Shown here in pieces: positions 6,685-16,489 of a DNA stretch of 31,247 nt. The DNA is from a virus. The stretch spans positions 1-31,247 of the IMG/VR virus record IMGVR_UViG_3300024346_000327; one strand, 5' to 3'. The notes under the pieces were generated by a model, which was given only the letters and a program-made list of their open reading frames with translations, did no database searches and had not been told where the DNA came from. The translations under genes and the position numbers were made by a program. Within the stretch, counting starts at the first letter, position 1, and each line of letters starts with the position of its first letter.

Positions 6685-8502
6685 ATGGCTGAGAAAAGAA
6701 TATCCTATACCGTCCGAGATTTTGCGGCTATAAGACAAGAACTTATTGATTATACTAGACAGTATTATCCTGAATTAATTGACAATTTTAATGACGCATC
6801 AATTTTTTCAGTATTGATGGATTTAAACGCTGCCGTAACCGATAACTTACATTATCATATTGACAGAAGTATTCAAGAGACGGTTCTTGAATTTGCCAAA
6901 CAAAGAAGTTCAATTTACAACATCGCAAGAACTTACGGTTTAAAAATACCTGGTAATAGACCATCAATAGCAGTTTGTGACATTAGTATTAATGTACCTG
7001 TATTTGGTGATAGACCAAACCCTGAATATATGGGTGTATTAAAAGCGGGTTCACAATTTGTTGGTGCGGGACAAACATTTGAAAATCCAAATGATATTAA
7101 TTTCTCTTCTGCATTTAGTTCATCAGGAATCGCAAACCAAAAAGTAATACCAATTTTAGATGCGTCAAACAACGTCCAAAGTTATAATATTGTAAAAAGA
7201 GAAGTAGTGGTTAATGGTATTACAAAAGTATTCAAGAAAGTTATTACACCGGCAGATGCAACACCATTTTTAAGTTTGTATTTGCCCGAAAGAAATGTTG
7301 TTAACGTTTTGTCAATTATACAAAAAGACGGTATAACCTATAATAACGTTCCATCATACCAAGAATTTTTAAGTCCTGTTGGTAAATGGTATGAAGTTCA
7401 AGCTTTAGCCGAAGACACTGTTTTTATTCCTGAACCGGGAAAAACAACTGACCAATCAAATATTAGTGTTGGAAAATATCTTAAAACTAGCAATAAATTT
7501 ATTACTGAGTTTACACCTGAAAACTTTTTAAAGTTAACATTTGGTGGTGGTAATACATCCGCTGATGACCAATTAGCTTCTTTTGCACAAACAGGTGTAC
7601 CACTAAGAATTAATGACTATCAAAATAATTTAAGTTTGGGTTATATCCCAACACCTAATACCACTTTATTTATTCAATATAGAGTTGGTGGTGGACTTGA
7701 AAGTAATGTTGGTGTCAATGTTATCAATACTGTTGGTAATGTATTGTTTGATGTTAATGGAGCGTCTGCTGAAATTGCAAACGCTGTTAGAAACTCAATT
7801 CAATGTACCAACGTAACTGCAGCTATTGGCGGAGCAAATCCACCATCGGTTGAAGAAGTAAGAAATTTGGTTACTTTTAATTTTTCATCACAAAACAGAG
7901 CGGTAACAATTGGTGACTATTATTCTTTAATACAAAAAATGCCAGGACAATTCGGAATACCAGCTAAAGTAGGTATTATAGAAAATAATAACAAAATAAA
8001 TGTTGTATTATTAACACAGGATACTAATGGTAAAATGACACAAAATGTACCAACAGTATTAAAAGATAATGTTGCAAATTATTTAGCAAAATACAGAATG
8101 ATGAATGACTATATTAGTGTTACAACTGGTAAAGTTATTGATTTAGCATTTGAAATTTATATTTCTATTGCAAAAAATACAAACCAAAACTCAATCATTT
8201 CTGATGTTATTACAAAGGTTAATGATTATATGATACCACAAGCAAGAGAATTTGGCCAAAATGTTTTAATATCTGAAATTAAAAGTATAGTTCAAAATAT
8301 TGAGGGTGTTGTTAATATATCTGATGTTAAGGTGTTTGGAAGAGTGGGTGGCAAGTACTCATCATCACAAACAGCACAAAAATACGAAGATTCAACCACA
8401 AAACAAATTAAGTTAATTGACGATATTATCTACGCAGAACCAACAGAATTTTATCAAATCAGATATTCCAATACAGATATCGGTGTCCGTGTGAAACAAT
8501 AA
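6685..8502 (+). CDS. 6: Baseplate wedge protein, gp6-like (baseplate J family)
   Basis: This 605-residue protein starts ISYTVRDFAAIRQELIDYTR and continues with DFNDASIFSVLMDLNAAVTDNLHYHIDR-type sequence (about 37-62). This is the N-terminal signature of T4 gp6 and baseplate J-like proteins. gp6 dimers form the continuous ring of the inner baseplate that opens when the tail contracts. The C-terminal part carries a J-like segment, NRAVTIGDYYSLIQKMPGQFG (about 406-426), then VINISDVKVFG-type strands. T4 gp6 is 660 residues. The gene is five bases after the gp25-like gene, and 70 bases of AT-rich sequence follow it. No Shine-Dalgarno is seen. Confidence 0.88.
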   Translation: MAEKRISYTVRDFAAIRQELIDYTRQYYPELIDNFNDASIFSVLMDLNAAVTDNLHYHIDRSIQETVLEFAKQRSSIYNIARTYGLKIPGNRPSIAVCDISINVPVFGDRPNPEYMGVLKAGSQFVGAGQTFENPNDINFSSAFSSSGIANQKVIPILDASNNVQSYNIVKREVVVNGITKVFKKVITPADATPFLSLYLPERNVVNVLSIIQKDGITYNNVPSYQEFLSPVGKWYEVQALAEDTVFIPEPGKTTDQSNISVGKYLKTSNKFITEFTPENFLKLTFGGGNTSADDQLASFAQTGVPLRINDYQNNLSLGYIPTPNTTLFIQYRVGGGLESNVGVNVINTVGNVLFDVNGASAEIANAVRNSIQCTNVTAAIGGANPPSVEEVRNLVTFNFSSQNRAVTIGDYYSLIQKMPGQFGIPAKVGIIENNNKINVVLLTQDTNGKMTQNVPTVLKDNVANYLAKYRMMNDYISVTTGKVIDLAFEIYISIAKNTNQNSIISDVITKVNDYMIPQAREFGQNVLISEIKSIVQNIEGVVNISDVKVFGRVGGKYSSSQTAQKYEDSTTKQIKLIDDIIYAEPTEFYQIRYSNTDIGVRVKQ

Positions 8503-8551
8503 CCTTCACAAGGAAATTACTTCAACTATTTTTGTAAAATAAGAGATTAAC

Positions 8552-8558
8552 TATTTAT
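8552..8558 (+). promoter_or_regulatory. TATTTAT motif before the 1767-residue protein gene
   Basis: The gap 8503-8572 holds no gene and no strong hairpin. It carries TATTTAT 14 bases before the ATG at 8573, followed by an A/G-rich leader (GAGAAAGAACAATT). It is one of six such motifs in gaps of this window. A promoter or leader role is inferred. Confidence 0.35.
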
Positions 8559-8572
8559 GAGAAAGAACAATT

Positions 8573-11500
8573 ATGCCTAAAACTTATAGGATACGAACAT
8601 CAGTAGGAAATAGTACACAATCTGACAAAACCATCAAAGTACAAGTTGACCAAGATTTTGATTTCTTGGAAATTCTTTCTTTGAAACTTACACAATCTGA
8701 TGTGTATAGAAGTTTTTGTTCTGACTACGGTGTTGTCGTTGGTCGTGTTGTTGCCAACGGTGGATACGGTGTACCAAATGCAAAAGTATCTGTGTTTGTA
8801 CCAATTGATGCTGTTGACCAAAATGACCCTGTAATATCAGCATTATATCCTTATAAGAATGTTACAGATAAAAATGAAGATGGTTATAGATATAACTTAC
8901 TTCCGTATACACCTTCATATGAAGGACACGCAGCCACAGGTACTTTTCCAACAAGGGATGATGTTTTAACAAGAACTGAAGTATTACAAATATATGAAAA
9001 ATATTACAAGTACACAGTAAAGACAAATGAATCGGGTGACTACATGATTGTTGGTGTTCCTTTGGGAAATCAACAAGTAATGTTGGATTTAGATTTATCT
9101 GACATGGGTTGTTTCTCATTAAGACCAACAGATTTACTTAGAATGAATCTTGGTAACCCAAAACAGTTTGACGGTAACCAATTTAAAAGTTCAGTTGATT
9201 TATCATCATTACCACAGATTGTTAACCAAAGAAGAAGTATTTCTGTTTCTTCATTTTGGGGAACAGGAGATGTTTGTGATGTTGGAATTACAAGAGTTGA
9301 TTTTGATTTAAGAGATTCAAATATCACGATTGAGCCTACGGCAACTTTTATGGGTTCAATCATGACATCTAACGATGGTGTCATGTTGAAAAACAATTGT
9401 AAACCAAGTTCAGAACAAGGTGACTTGTGTGGTATGGTTGCAGGACCTGGTAGAATTTTAGCCGTAAGACAAACAATAAATACCAATCTTAATGGTGACC
9501 CAATATTAGAACAATACCAATTAGAACAAGGTGGTAAAGTTATTGATGAAAATGGTGCCTTTGTTGTTGATGTACCAATGAACTTGGATTATGTAACAAC
9601 AAATGAATTTGGTGAATTAATATTTTCAAATATTCCAAGTGTTGGGATTCCAACAAAAGGTAAGTACCGATTTAAAGTTAAAACAAATGAAGGTGAAAAA
9701 GAAGTTGGAGCAATACAAACATCAAGTAGTATTATTGGTCCAAACTTATTAAATCTTTCAGCATTCAATCCAAAAGGTAGTTTATTACGTGGAAACTTTT
9801 TGGTTCCAAATATTAGAGAATATGGTTGGGATGGCAATGTTGACCCATCAACTAAAAGTAATGAAACTACAACATTTTCACCAATATTTAATGATAACAC
9901 CAAATTAATTGAAACAAAAACTTTTGATTCATCTAATTTTGGTTCAGGTGGAAGAGCGTTATTAATTAGTTCAGTTTTAGGTGAATATAAAAGTATAACA
10001 TATAAAATTAATAATGTTAGCGATAATTCTAAATGGGTTGATTTACCAAACTTAATAGACAAATTAGAAATTACAGTTGAGAAAAAAACAACCACAACCG
10101 TTGTTAACGGAGTTGTAATTGAAACACCACAAACAATAACTATTAATTTTAATAGTTACGATTATAAATTTTCACTATTTCAAAGGTCATACGCCTTTTC
10201 ATTAGATTGGGATGATTACCCTAATAAAAACGAAGCCATTGGTTGTCAAGATTTTTTCTATGAATTTAATTATAACAAAGTTTATACAACCGCACAACTA
10301 ATTGATGAGTATAGGAAAGGAACAAATAGAAGTAGATTCCTATCTATTAAAGAAATATTAGACAGAAGTTGTGACTCAGAAGTAAATAAGTTTCCAATCA
10401 ATGACGGGGTTAGAAACTTTGATTTACTATATTTCATAGTTTCAATTTTATTCCAAATATTTGGTATTATAGGTGGGTTAATAATAATAATCTATCATAT
10501 TATTAAATTTTTATGGAACAACTTCGCACCTGTAATATTACTTGGATTAATTACTCTATCAATTGTCAACGGGGTTAATGAATTTGCGGCTGCTCTTGGA
10601 ACTACTGTTTTGGCTGGTACAACATTTGGAGCTGCGTTAGTACTTTACCTACCATTTATTGCCAAATCAATTGCTTGGTTTGCAGCCGCGGCAACACTAA
10701 CAATACTGTTTAATAAAATTAGAAAATTTAGATTTCCATCCTTTAATTTACCTATGATTACATACCCCGATTGTTCAACATGTGATTGTGGAACATCAGG
10801 AGACAATAACTTTGCGGTGGATACTTTAGGTAATGGTGATGTCAACTCATCCCCGATGGCTGATGTAAATCTACCCGGAGCTTATGTATCATTTGATGGT
10901 GACGATATAGTATCACTTAAGAAAAATGGTGGGTACGGTGAAGTATTTGCAGGTAATGATACTGTAGACACTAAAAACTTTGCTCGTACACCATTTTATA
11001 GTAATGCTGCTAAAGAATTTTATTGGAGTAGAAATAATATACCAATCCCTGAAAGGATTAACCTATACAATACAAAGGGACATTATTTTACAACTTTACC
11101 TGGCGGTGGTTCTAATAGAATTAAAGTTTATCCAAACTACATAGATAATGGTGGTAAAACTTCTTTCACAAACGCTGTGTTTTATGAAGACCAACCAATG
11201 GTCTTTTTGGTAGACTCAGACGCTTTAACAACATTCCAAACAGGAAGTTTAATATCTTTTGTTAGTTTGGCAAAAACTTATGATGTGAATATTTTAAGTG
11301 TATCAACAGTTCAAAATGGGTTAAATAATTATTCTGTCACAGGAACAACAATTCCATCGGGACTTACTACACCTATCAGTATTAGCTATGCAAATCCAAA
11401 CGGTAGTGGTGTTTTAACACCGAAATTTAACGTTAAACAAACATTATATGACGGTATTGGTAGTTACACATTCCCATCTGATATTGAATATCACCAAGTG

Positions 11501-13876
11501 GTTACAGCAACTACAGTAGGTGCAATACAAAATATTGTTAATTCAAAAACACATGATACAACATTATATGAAAGTAGTTTTTACAATAGAATTATTAATG
11601 GTCAGATGACTGTTTATTTTGATAAAGTTAAAGATGAAAATAATGAAAACCCAAAAAGTGGTGATGACACAAAAACACCACTACAATTAATTGAAAATTA
11701 TAAAAACTTAGGGGTGATAATCTTAATGAAGGGAGTTGACCCATATACTACAAGACAAAAAACAAAAATTGATATTTCAAAACCATTTGGACTTGTTGAT
11801 GGCTCTATGGTTGTTGAGTCGGATTATAAGTTAAACATACCAATAGCGCCAAATTTAAATCTTCTTAGACATGATTCATTAGTTAATAATAATGTTACAT
11901 TATTCAATCAATCATATGTGTTTACACCATCAATTGGTAGTGACTCATTTAAGTACAGTGCTTACACAACACACAACCATTCACTTTATTCAAATTTTGA
12001 TTCTGACCATGACTCTAATAATACAACAATTGGAGTTACGTCAACAATTGATTCTATTGGTACTCAGATAAGCGGTTATTATGCCGCAGGAACTAATGTA
12101 CCATCAGGATTTTGGGTGGGACCAAATACCTATGTATCAGGTCCTAATGGATATTATACTAATGAATATGTTGAAGGTGGTGGATTAATGACTAGAAAAT
12201 GTTCTAAAGAAGGCACAAACAACTTTTTAGGACAATGTGGTGCTGGTTCCGTAACCTACAGTACAAATGTTTATTCAACGGGCATTACTCTTGATATGTC
12301 AACAAGTACTAAAATTATCATGAGGTCGGATAGATTACCACGTTCAAGCTCATTTGATGATAGATTTGTTTTTGCGCAAAATAAGGCTTTTTCTGTTTAT
12401 GTTGTTTCGGATGATGGAGTTTCATCTGAAATTGAAGGTAGCGTAACTTCAAACTCTGATTATACGACAAATAGTGCTGTTGATTTTGAAAATGCTTACG
12501 GTTCAGGAACAACATCAGTTATGAGTAGTTTTAGTTGTAATACAATTGTTCCTTTAGGGGCTTACCAACAAACACCACCAAATCAAATGACACTTAAACC
12601 AAAAGAAGATTCTGTTTATTATACTGATGGTGATACCGAATACCCAATTATAACAAATGGGTGTTATACTTTAGTTGCCAAAGATTTGGCAATCAGTGCT
12701 GATTTAAAATCATTTGCAGAATGGAAATCAAGATTCTTAATGGGTTTTGCAATTTGTAGAAATGTGTTTGGTATGACATTTACAAACAATTGGATTAATG
12801 GTGTTTTATATATGCCAGGGTTCCAAAATGACAAGATATACCCAGGTATTGAAGTTACAAACCCAACCTATGTTTATTGTAAACAAAAGATTGTATTCAA
12901 AGAAGAAAACAATTCATTCTTTTATCGTTCATCACCATTCAATGAAAACAATGGCAACTTTGTTGGAATGAGAAATACTCAAGTTACCGATAATTTTGGC
13001 AATCAATACTTTTTAGGTAATCCGACAACGATTGTAGATTTAGGACCAAAAGACAATATTATTAAAAATGTTTGTGCTCAACCTGAATTTCAAGGATATG
13101 TCTTAGACACATTAAAGGCAACATCCTTCCAAGGAATTAGTGACTTGATACAATTTTTTATTGTAAGTAGATTAACCAACGCAAGTTTCTTAGAAAGACT
13201 TTTAAGTTTGGGTGATTCATCAATTAGCGAGTTATTTAGTAGACCAGCACAAAAAATTGATGGTGATTTTGCACAATTGAACAGTATTAACAATGAAATA
13301 GGTGTTGTACCTTTTTCACCTGAATCATATAGTCAACAGAATTTATTTTACGGAGCAACTCCAAAACCTGTTGTTGGTGTGTTCTTTAGTTCTGATACGG
13401 TAACCAGAGATTATATTTCACCTGGTCGTGAAATATTTATAGACACATCAACAAAATTTGGTTACAACACATTTGGACATAAAACACAACAAGTACCAAT
13501 GTATAAATGGGAAATTAGACAAGGTGATGCAAAATCACCAAGTATCTTTGGTGGTGAACTAAACAATTGGTTAACATCACCTTCAGACTTTTACATCACA
13601 CCGTATCAAGGAATTGATAGGTTAAATGATAGTACATATTTTGCAAGTGAGGTAAAACACCCAACAGTACAAAGACCTGGTTATATTTATAACTCAATAC
13701 CTTTAAAAGATGTTAGTGGTAATGTAACAGGTTTTACATACACAGGATACACAACACCTCCAATAAACGCAGGTAATAGAGTTGTGGTTGGAGCACCTTA
13801 TCATTTCTATTTTGGATTGAAAAAAGGTAAGACTGCCTTTGACATATTTGTAACTAAAAATCTAATTAATATATAA
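8573..13876 (+). CDS. Giant baseplate/tail protein with carboxypeptidase-regulatory-like and membrane-type segments
   Basis: The 1767-residue protein follows gp25 and gp6, where T4 has gp7 (1032 residues), so a baseplate wedge or peripheral role is likely. I do not recognise the whole protein. Residues 54-78 (VVVGRVVANGGYGVPNAKVSVFVP) and 147-177 (TVKTNESGDYMIVGVPLGN) look like a carboxypeptidase-regulatory-like beta domain, with a second copy suggested near 255-370. Residues 618-713 are strongly hydrophobic (about 618-646, 651-665, 671-696 and 698-713), enough for three to four membrane helices. A basic run (KIRKFRF) and a CSTCDC cluster (734-739) follow. The rest is beta-rich and Asn/Ser/Thr-rich, as in tail proteins. 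There is no signal peptide. Alternatives are a membrane-contacting spike component or an internal hydrophobic core. The stop overlaps the next start (TAATG). Confidence 0.85.
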   Translation: MPKTYRIRTSVGNSTQSDKTIKVQVDQDFDFLEILSLKLTQSDVYRSFCSDYGVVVGRVVANGGYGVPNAKVSVFVPIDAVDQNDPVISALYPYKNVTDKNEDGYRYNLLPYTPSYEGHAATGTFPTRDDVLTRTEVLQIYEKYYKYTVKTNESGDYMIVGVPLGNQQVMLDLDLSDMGCFSLRPTDLLRMNLGNPKQFDGNQFKSSVDLSSLPQIVNQRRSISVSSFWGTGDVCDVGITRVDFDLRDSNITIEPTATFMGSIMTSNDGVMLKNNCKPSSEQGDLCGMVAGPGRILAVRQTINTNLNGDPILEQYQLEQGGKVIDENGAFVVDVPMNLDYVTTNEFGELIFSNIPSVGIPTKGKYRFKVKTNEGEKEVGAIQTSSSIIGPNLLNLSAFNPKGSLLRGNFLVPNIREYGWDGNVDPSTKSNETTTFSPIFNDNTKLIETKTFDSSNFGSGGRALLISSVLGEYKSITYKINNVSDNSKWVDLPNLIDKLEITVEKKTTTTVVNGVVIETPQTITINFNSYDYKFSLFQRSYAFSLDWDDYPNKNEAIGCQDFFYEFNYNKVYTTAQLIDEYRKGTNRSRFLSIKEILDRSCDSEVNKFPINDGVRNFDLLYFIVSILFQIFGIIGGLIIIIYHIIKFLWNNFAPVILLGLITLSIVNGVNEFAAALGTTVLAGTTFGAALVLYLPFIAKSIAWFAAAATLTILFNKIRKFRFPSFNLPMITYPDCSTCDCGTSGDNNFAVDTLGNGDVNSSPMADVNLPGAYVSFDGDDIVSLKKNGGYGEVFAGNDTVDTKNFARTPFYSNAAKEFYWSRNNIPIPERINLYNTKGHYFTTLPGGGSNRIKVYPNYIDNGGKTSFTNAVFYEDQPMVFLVDSDALTTFQTGSLISFVSLAKTYDVNILSVSTVQNGLNNYSVTGTTIPSGLTTPISISYANPNGSGVLTPKFNVKQTLYDGIGSYTFPSDIEYHQVVTATTVGAIQNIVNSKTHDTTLYESSFYNRIINGQMTVYFDKVKDENNENPKSGDDTKTPLQLIENYKNLGVIILMKGVDPYTTRQKTKIDISKPFGLVDGSMVVESDYKLNIPIAPNLNLLRHDSLVNNNVTLFNQSYVFTPSIGSDSFKYSAYTTHNHSLYSNFDSDHDSNNTTIGVTSTIDSIGTQISGYYAAGTNVPSGFWVGPNTYVSGPNGYYTNEYVEGGGLMTRKCSKEGTNNFLGQCGAGSVTYSTNVYSTGITLDMSTSTKIIMRSDRLPRSSSFDDRFVFAQNKAFSVYVVSDDGVSSEIEGSVTSNSDYTTNSAVDFENAYGSGTTSVMSSFSCNTIVPLGAYQQTPPNQMTLKPKEDSVYYTDGDTEYPIITNGCYTLVAKDLAISADLKSFAEWKSRFLMGFAICRNVFGMTFTNNWINGVLYMPGFQNDKIYPGIEVTNPTYVYCKQKIVFKEENNSFFYRSSPFNENNGNFVGMRNTQVTDNFGNQYFLGNPTTIVDLGPKDNIIKNVCAQPEFQGYVLDTLKATSFQGISDLIQFFIVSRLTNASFLERLLSLGDSSISELFSRPAQKIDGDFAQLNSINNEIGVVPFSPESYSQQNLFYGATPKPVVGVFFSSDTVTRDYISPGREIFIDTSTKFGYNTFGHKTQQVPMYKWEIRQGDAKSPSIFGGELNNWLTSPSDFYITPYQGIDRLNDSTYFASEVKHPTVQRPGYIYNSIPLKDVSGNVTGFTYTGYTTPPINAGNRVVVGAPYHFYFGLKKGKTAFDIFVTKNLINI

Positions 13877-15645
13877 TGGGTAACATTCAAAACGATATAA
13901 CAATTATTAAAGGTAACCTTAGATACAAAGGTGCCTCTGAAAGGTTAATATCTTTACCTGTTGAATTTGTTGGTGACCGAAAACAATTAATAGATTCAGA
14001 TAGAAGTAGAAATATTAACGCTGCGGAACAAACTGAAGTTGAAAGACAAGCGTCAACAACATTTAGAATTGGTGGAAAAATATCAAACATATTTTCAAAT
14101 ATTATTTCAGGGACAACTGATTATGATGGGTATAAAAATTTCTTATATCTAACAAATCCATTATCTGTTGTCCAAAACAATCAAATTTTATTTAACAATT
14201 TTGAAAGAGTTCCTGATACATTTGGTTTAAAGTGGGGAGGACTTCCACAGTATAATGAATTTAATTTTATTAGAAACGATGTTGAAAATCCTCACAATGT
14301 TTTACAACCACAAAGTGCTTCAACATATAATTGGGGGGTTTACTTAAGTTATCCATTTTCATCTGACACCAAACAAAAAATGTCATATGTTGATAAACAA
14401 ATTAATGGTACACCATTAACATTTATTGCCGAAGAAGGGATACCTTTTACAATTATTAATACCGTTCAGAAAGGTGTTAACTATATTACTTTCAGATGTG
14501 CTGGTAATCACAACTTAAGAACATATCAATATGTTGAATTATCAATCAACTACAATGGTAATCGTTTATTTAGGGTTGATGTATTGGGTGAACAAGGATA
14601 TGATAATGAAAACACAAGTTTTTCATTCATCAATCCTGGTTATACAGGAACCACATTTGTAAATGGGGTGTCAGGTACATTTAAAAGAATTGGTGACATT
14701 TCAAATTCAGGTGAAAGTAAATCAAGATATTATATTAGATTACATAAAATCTTAACCAATGAAAATGAATCAGATGTTTCCAAAATGGGATTTGAACATG
14801 TACCATTTTCAAATCAGCAAAAAATTGAATATTCGGCACTAACACCAAATTTACAACAAAGAGTTTCTATTAAAGAAAACTCACAGTCATATAGTTTTAC
14901 GTTTAAAAAAGATTTAAATATTGATACAATGGTTGATAACAATATGAAACCAATTACTGACGTATTTGTAACAATTGTTAATAAAGGATATTATGGGTGG
15001 TTTAATAAACCAAAACCAACCATTACTGATAAATATGGATTACAAAAAGGTTGGTCATTTAATTTTCATTCAGATAGTTTGGATGATTGGTGGGAAACAA
15101 ACAACAATAAAAACTTGGTTGAAATACCAATTAGTTCATATAATAAAGTGTCAAACGGTAATACATATACATTTTATTATAATCAACCTTTAAAAATTGA
15201 TGATGTTTTATCAGGTGATTTTTGTGAATATAATGACATTGAGCAGATGGAATATGTTATATCCAATTGTAAACATAAGATAACCTTTAATGATACATTA
15301 TATCAGACTCAAATGTTCACAAGTAATAATCCACCTGGTTATTTTTATACACCACACAATCCTGTTAAGTTAAGGGATTTTGCTGATTCAGTGACAGGTG
15401 CCGTAGGTCAAAATGTGAATACAAGACCATCATGGGCATATTTCTCACAAAACCGTAATACTTGGCTATGGAGAACAATTTTGGAGTATGGTGTTTTTGA
15501 AAATGGAAACGGTGTTGATTATCCGTTTTTAAATGATGCGCATTATCCGTTTTCACAAATATTGTTCTTGCAATCAACACCATTTAGTAACATAAACCAA
15601 TCAGTTGCGGTAACCGCTCAACCAATCAAAGATTTGTGTGAATAA
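13876..15645 (+). CDS. Unknown tail/baseplate structural protein (589 residues)
   Basis: I do not recognise a family. The ATG at 13876 shares its A with the stop of the preceding gene (TAATG), so translation is probably coupled and both products are likely needed together. The sequence is rich in Asn, Thr, Tyr and Phe and looks mostly beta-stranded, with an Arg/Asp-rich N-terminus (about 30-60: VGDRKQLIDSDRSRNINAAE). The C-terminal part has aromatic-rich segments (SWAYFSQNRNTWLWRTILEYG near 530-550). No enzyme motif, signal peptide or membrane segment is seen. Position and composition suggest a virion protein of the wedge or its outer edge. Confidence 0.8.
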   Translation: MGNIQNDITIIKGNLRYKGASERLISLPVEFVGDRKQLIDSDRSRNINAAEQTEVERQASTTFRIGGKISNIFSNIISGTTDYDGYKNFLYLTNPLSVVQNNQILFNNFERVPDTFGLKWGGLPQYNEFNFIRNDVENPHNVLQPQSASTYNWGVYLSYPFSSDTKQKMSYVDKQINGTPLTFIAEEGIPFTIINTVQKGVNYITFRCAGNHNLRTYQYVELSINYNGNRLFRVDVLGEQGYDNENTSFSFINPGYTGTTFVNGVSGTFKRIGDISNSGESKSRYYIRLHKILTNENESDVSKMGFEHVPFSNQQKIEYSALTPNLQQRVSIKENSQSYSFTFKKDLNIDTMVDNNMKPITDVFVTIVNKGYYGWFNKPKPTITDKYGLQKGWSFNFHSDSLDDWWETNNNKNLVEIPISSYNKVSNGNTYTFYYNQPLKIDDVLSGDFCEYNDIEQMEYVISNCKHKITFNDTLYQTQMFTSNNPPGYFYTPHNPVKLRDFADSVTGAVGQNVNTRPSWAYFSQNRNTWLWRTILEYGVFENGNGVDYPFLNDAHYPFSQILFLQSTPFSNINQSVAVTAQPIKDLCE

Positions 15646-16489
15646 TTTTAGACTAAGATATAACCCCCTTCAAAACGCAAATACAGATATTGATTTGGCG
15701 TTACAGACACCCATCTTAACAACATGGGATTTAAATGGTGTAAATGAAAGTATTGATGTTTTTGAAAATGAAATTGTTCAAAAAGCTGTTAACCCAATTG
15801 ATAACTTTGAAACCATAAGATATTCACATGCACGTTGGGCTCCTCAGATTATCAATGTTGACCCAAAAACTAGTACCCATTATGATTTTTATTTTTATTC
15901 GGCAACAACTGATTCATCAATAACAGCAACAACAACAAATACGGCATGGGTTACCGATTATAGGGCAAACGGATTTACAAGTAGACAAATTTATTATAAT
16001 GAAGATGTTTTTTCAAAATCATATTTCAAATTAGATTTTTATGATTCTAAAAAAAGTACATCACAACAAAATTTATTAACAATTATAATTCCAACACAAC
16101 AAGGTTTAACAACGTCAGCAGTAATTGGACAAAACACCGTTCAAATTAGAAAACCTGAATATCAATTAAACTTTACTGGTGACAAGGAAGGTTATTTTGT
16201 TTATTGGTTAAAATCACCTGAATTTTTTAATCCTGAAATTAACACCTTATATATGTCTGCAAAATTTTATGATGCAAGCATTGGTGGATTTAAAAGAATG
16301 ATGAATTCACCACAAGGTACAATAGATAATAAATTTAACTTTTCACAAGAAACGTATTTTTACTATACACTTAACTTGAATTACGATGATTATACCTATG
16401 AGGTATTTTTAGGTAATGAACTAAATCCATTGACCAAAGTAGGTACTGATTATAACCCTATTAAATGGTATGAATATGTTAATCCATGA
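15638..16489 (+). CDS. Unknown tail/baseplate structural protein (283 residues)
   Basis: The start is GTG 15638, which overlaps the end of the previous gene by 8 bases; no ATG start fits as well. The product begins NNFRLRYNPLQNANTDIDLALQ and is polar and beta-rich, with several Tyr/Phe-rich strands (YDFYFYSATT, YFVYWLKSPEFF, YFYYTLNLNYDDYTYEVF). I recognise no family. It ends in an ATGA overlap with the next gene. This chain of overlapping starts and stops suggests one translationally coupled set of structural proteins made in related amounts. Confidence 0.78.
   Translation: MNNFRLRYNPLQNANTDIDLALQTPILTTWDLNGVNESIDVFENEIVQKAVNPIDNFETIRYSHARWAPQIINVDPKTSTHYDFYFYSATTDSSITATTTNTAWVTDYRANGFTSRQIYYNEDVFSKSYFKLDFYDSKKSTSQQNLLTIIIPTQQGLTTSAVIGQNTVQIRKPEYQLNFTGDKEGYFVYWLKSPEFFNPEINTLYMSAKFYDASIGGFKRMMNSPQGTIDNKFNFSQETYFYYTLNLNYDDYTYEVFLGNELNPLTKVGTDYNPIKWYEYVNP

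Noticed and set aside
15635-15650. Possible frameshift joining the 589- and 283-residue genes
   Set aside because: A GTG start at the overlap and similar short overlaps elsewhere in the operon explain the junction; no slippery run is visible.
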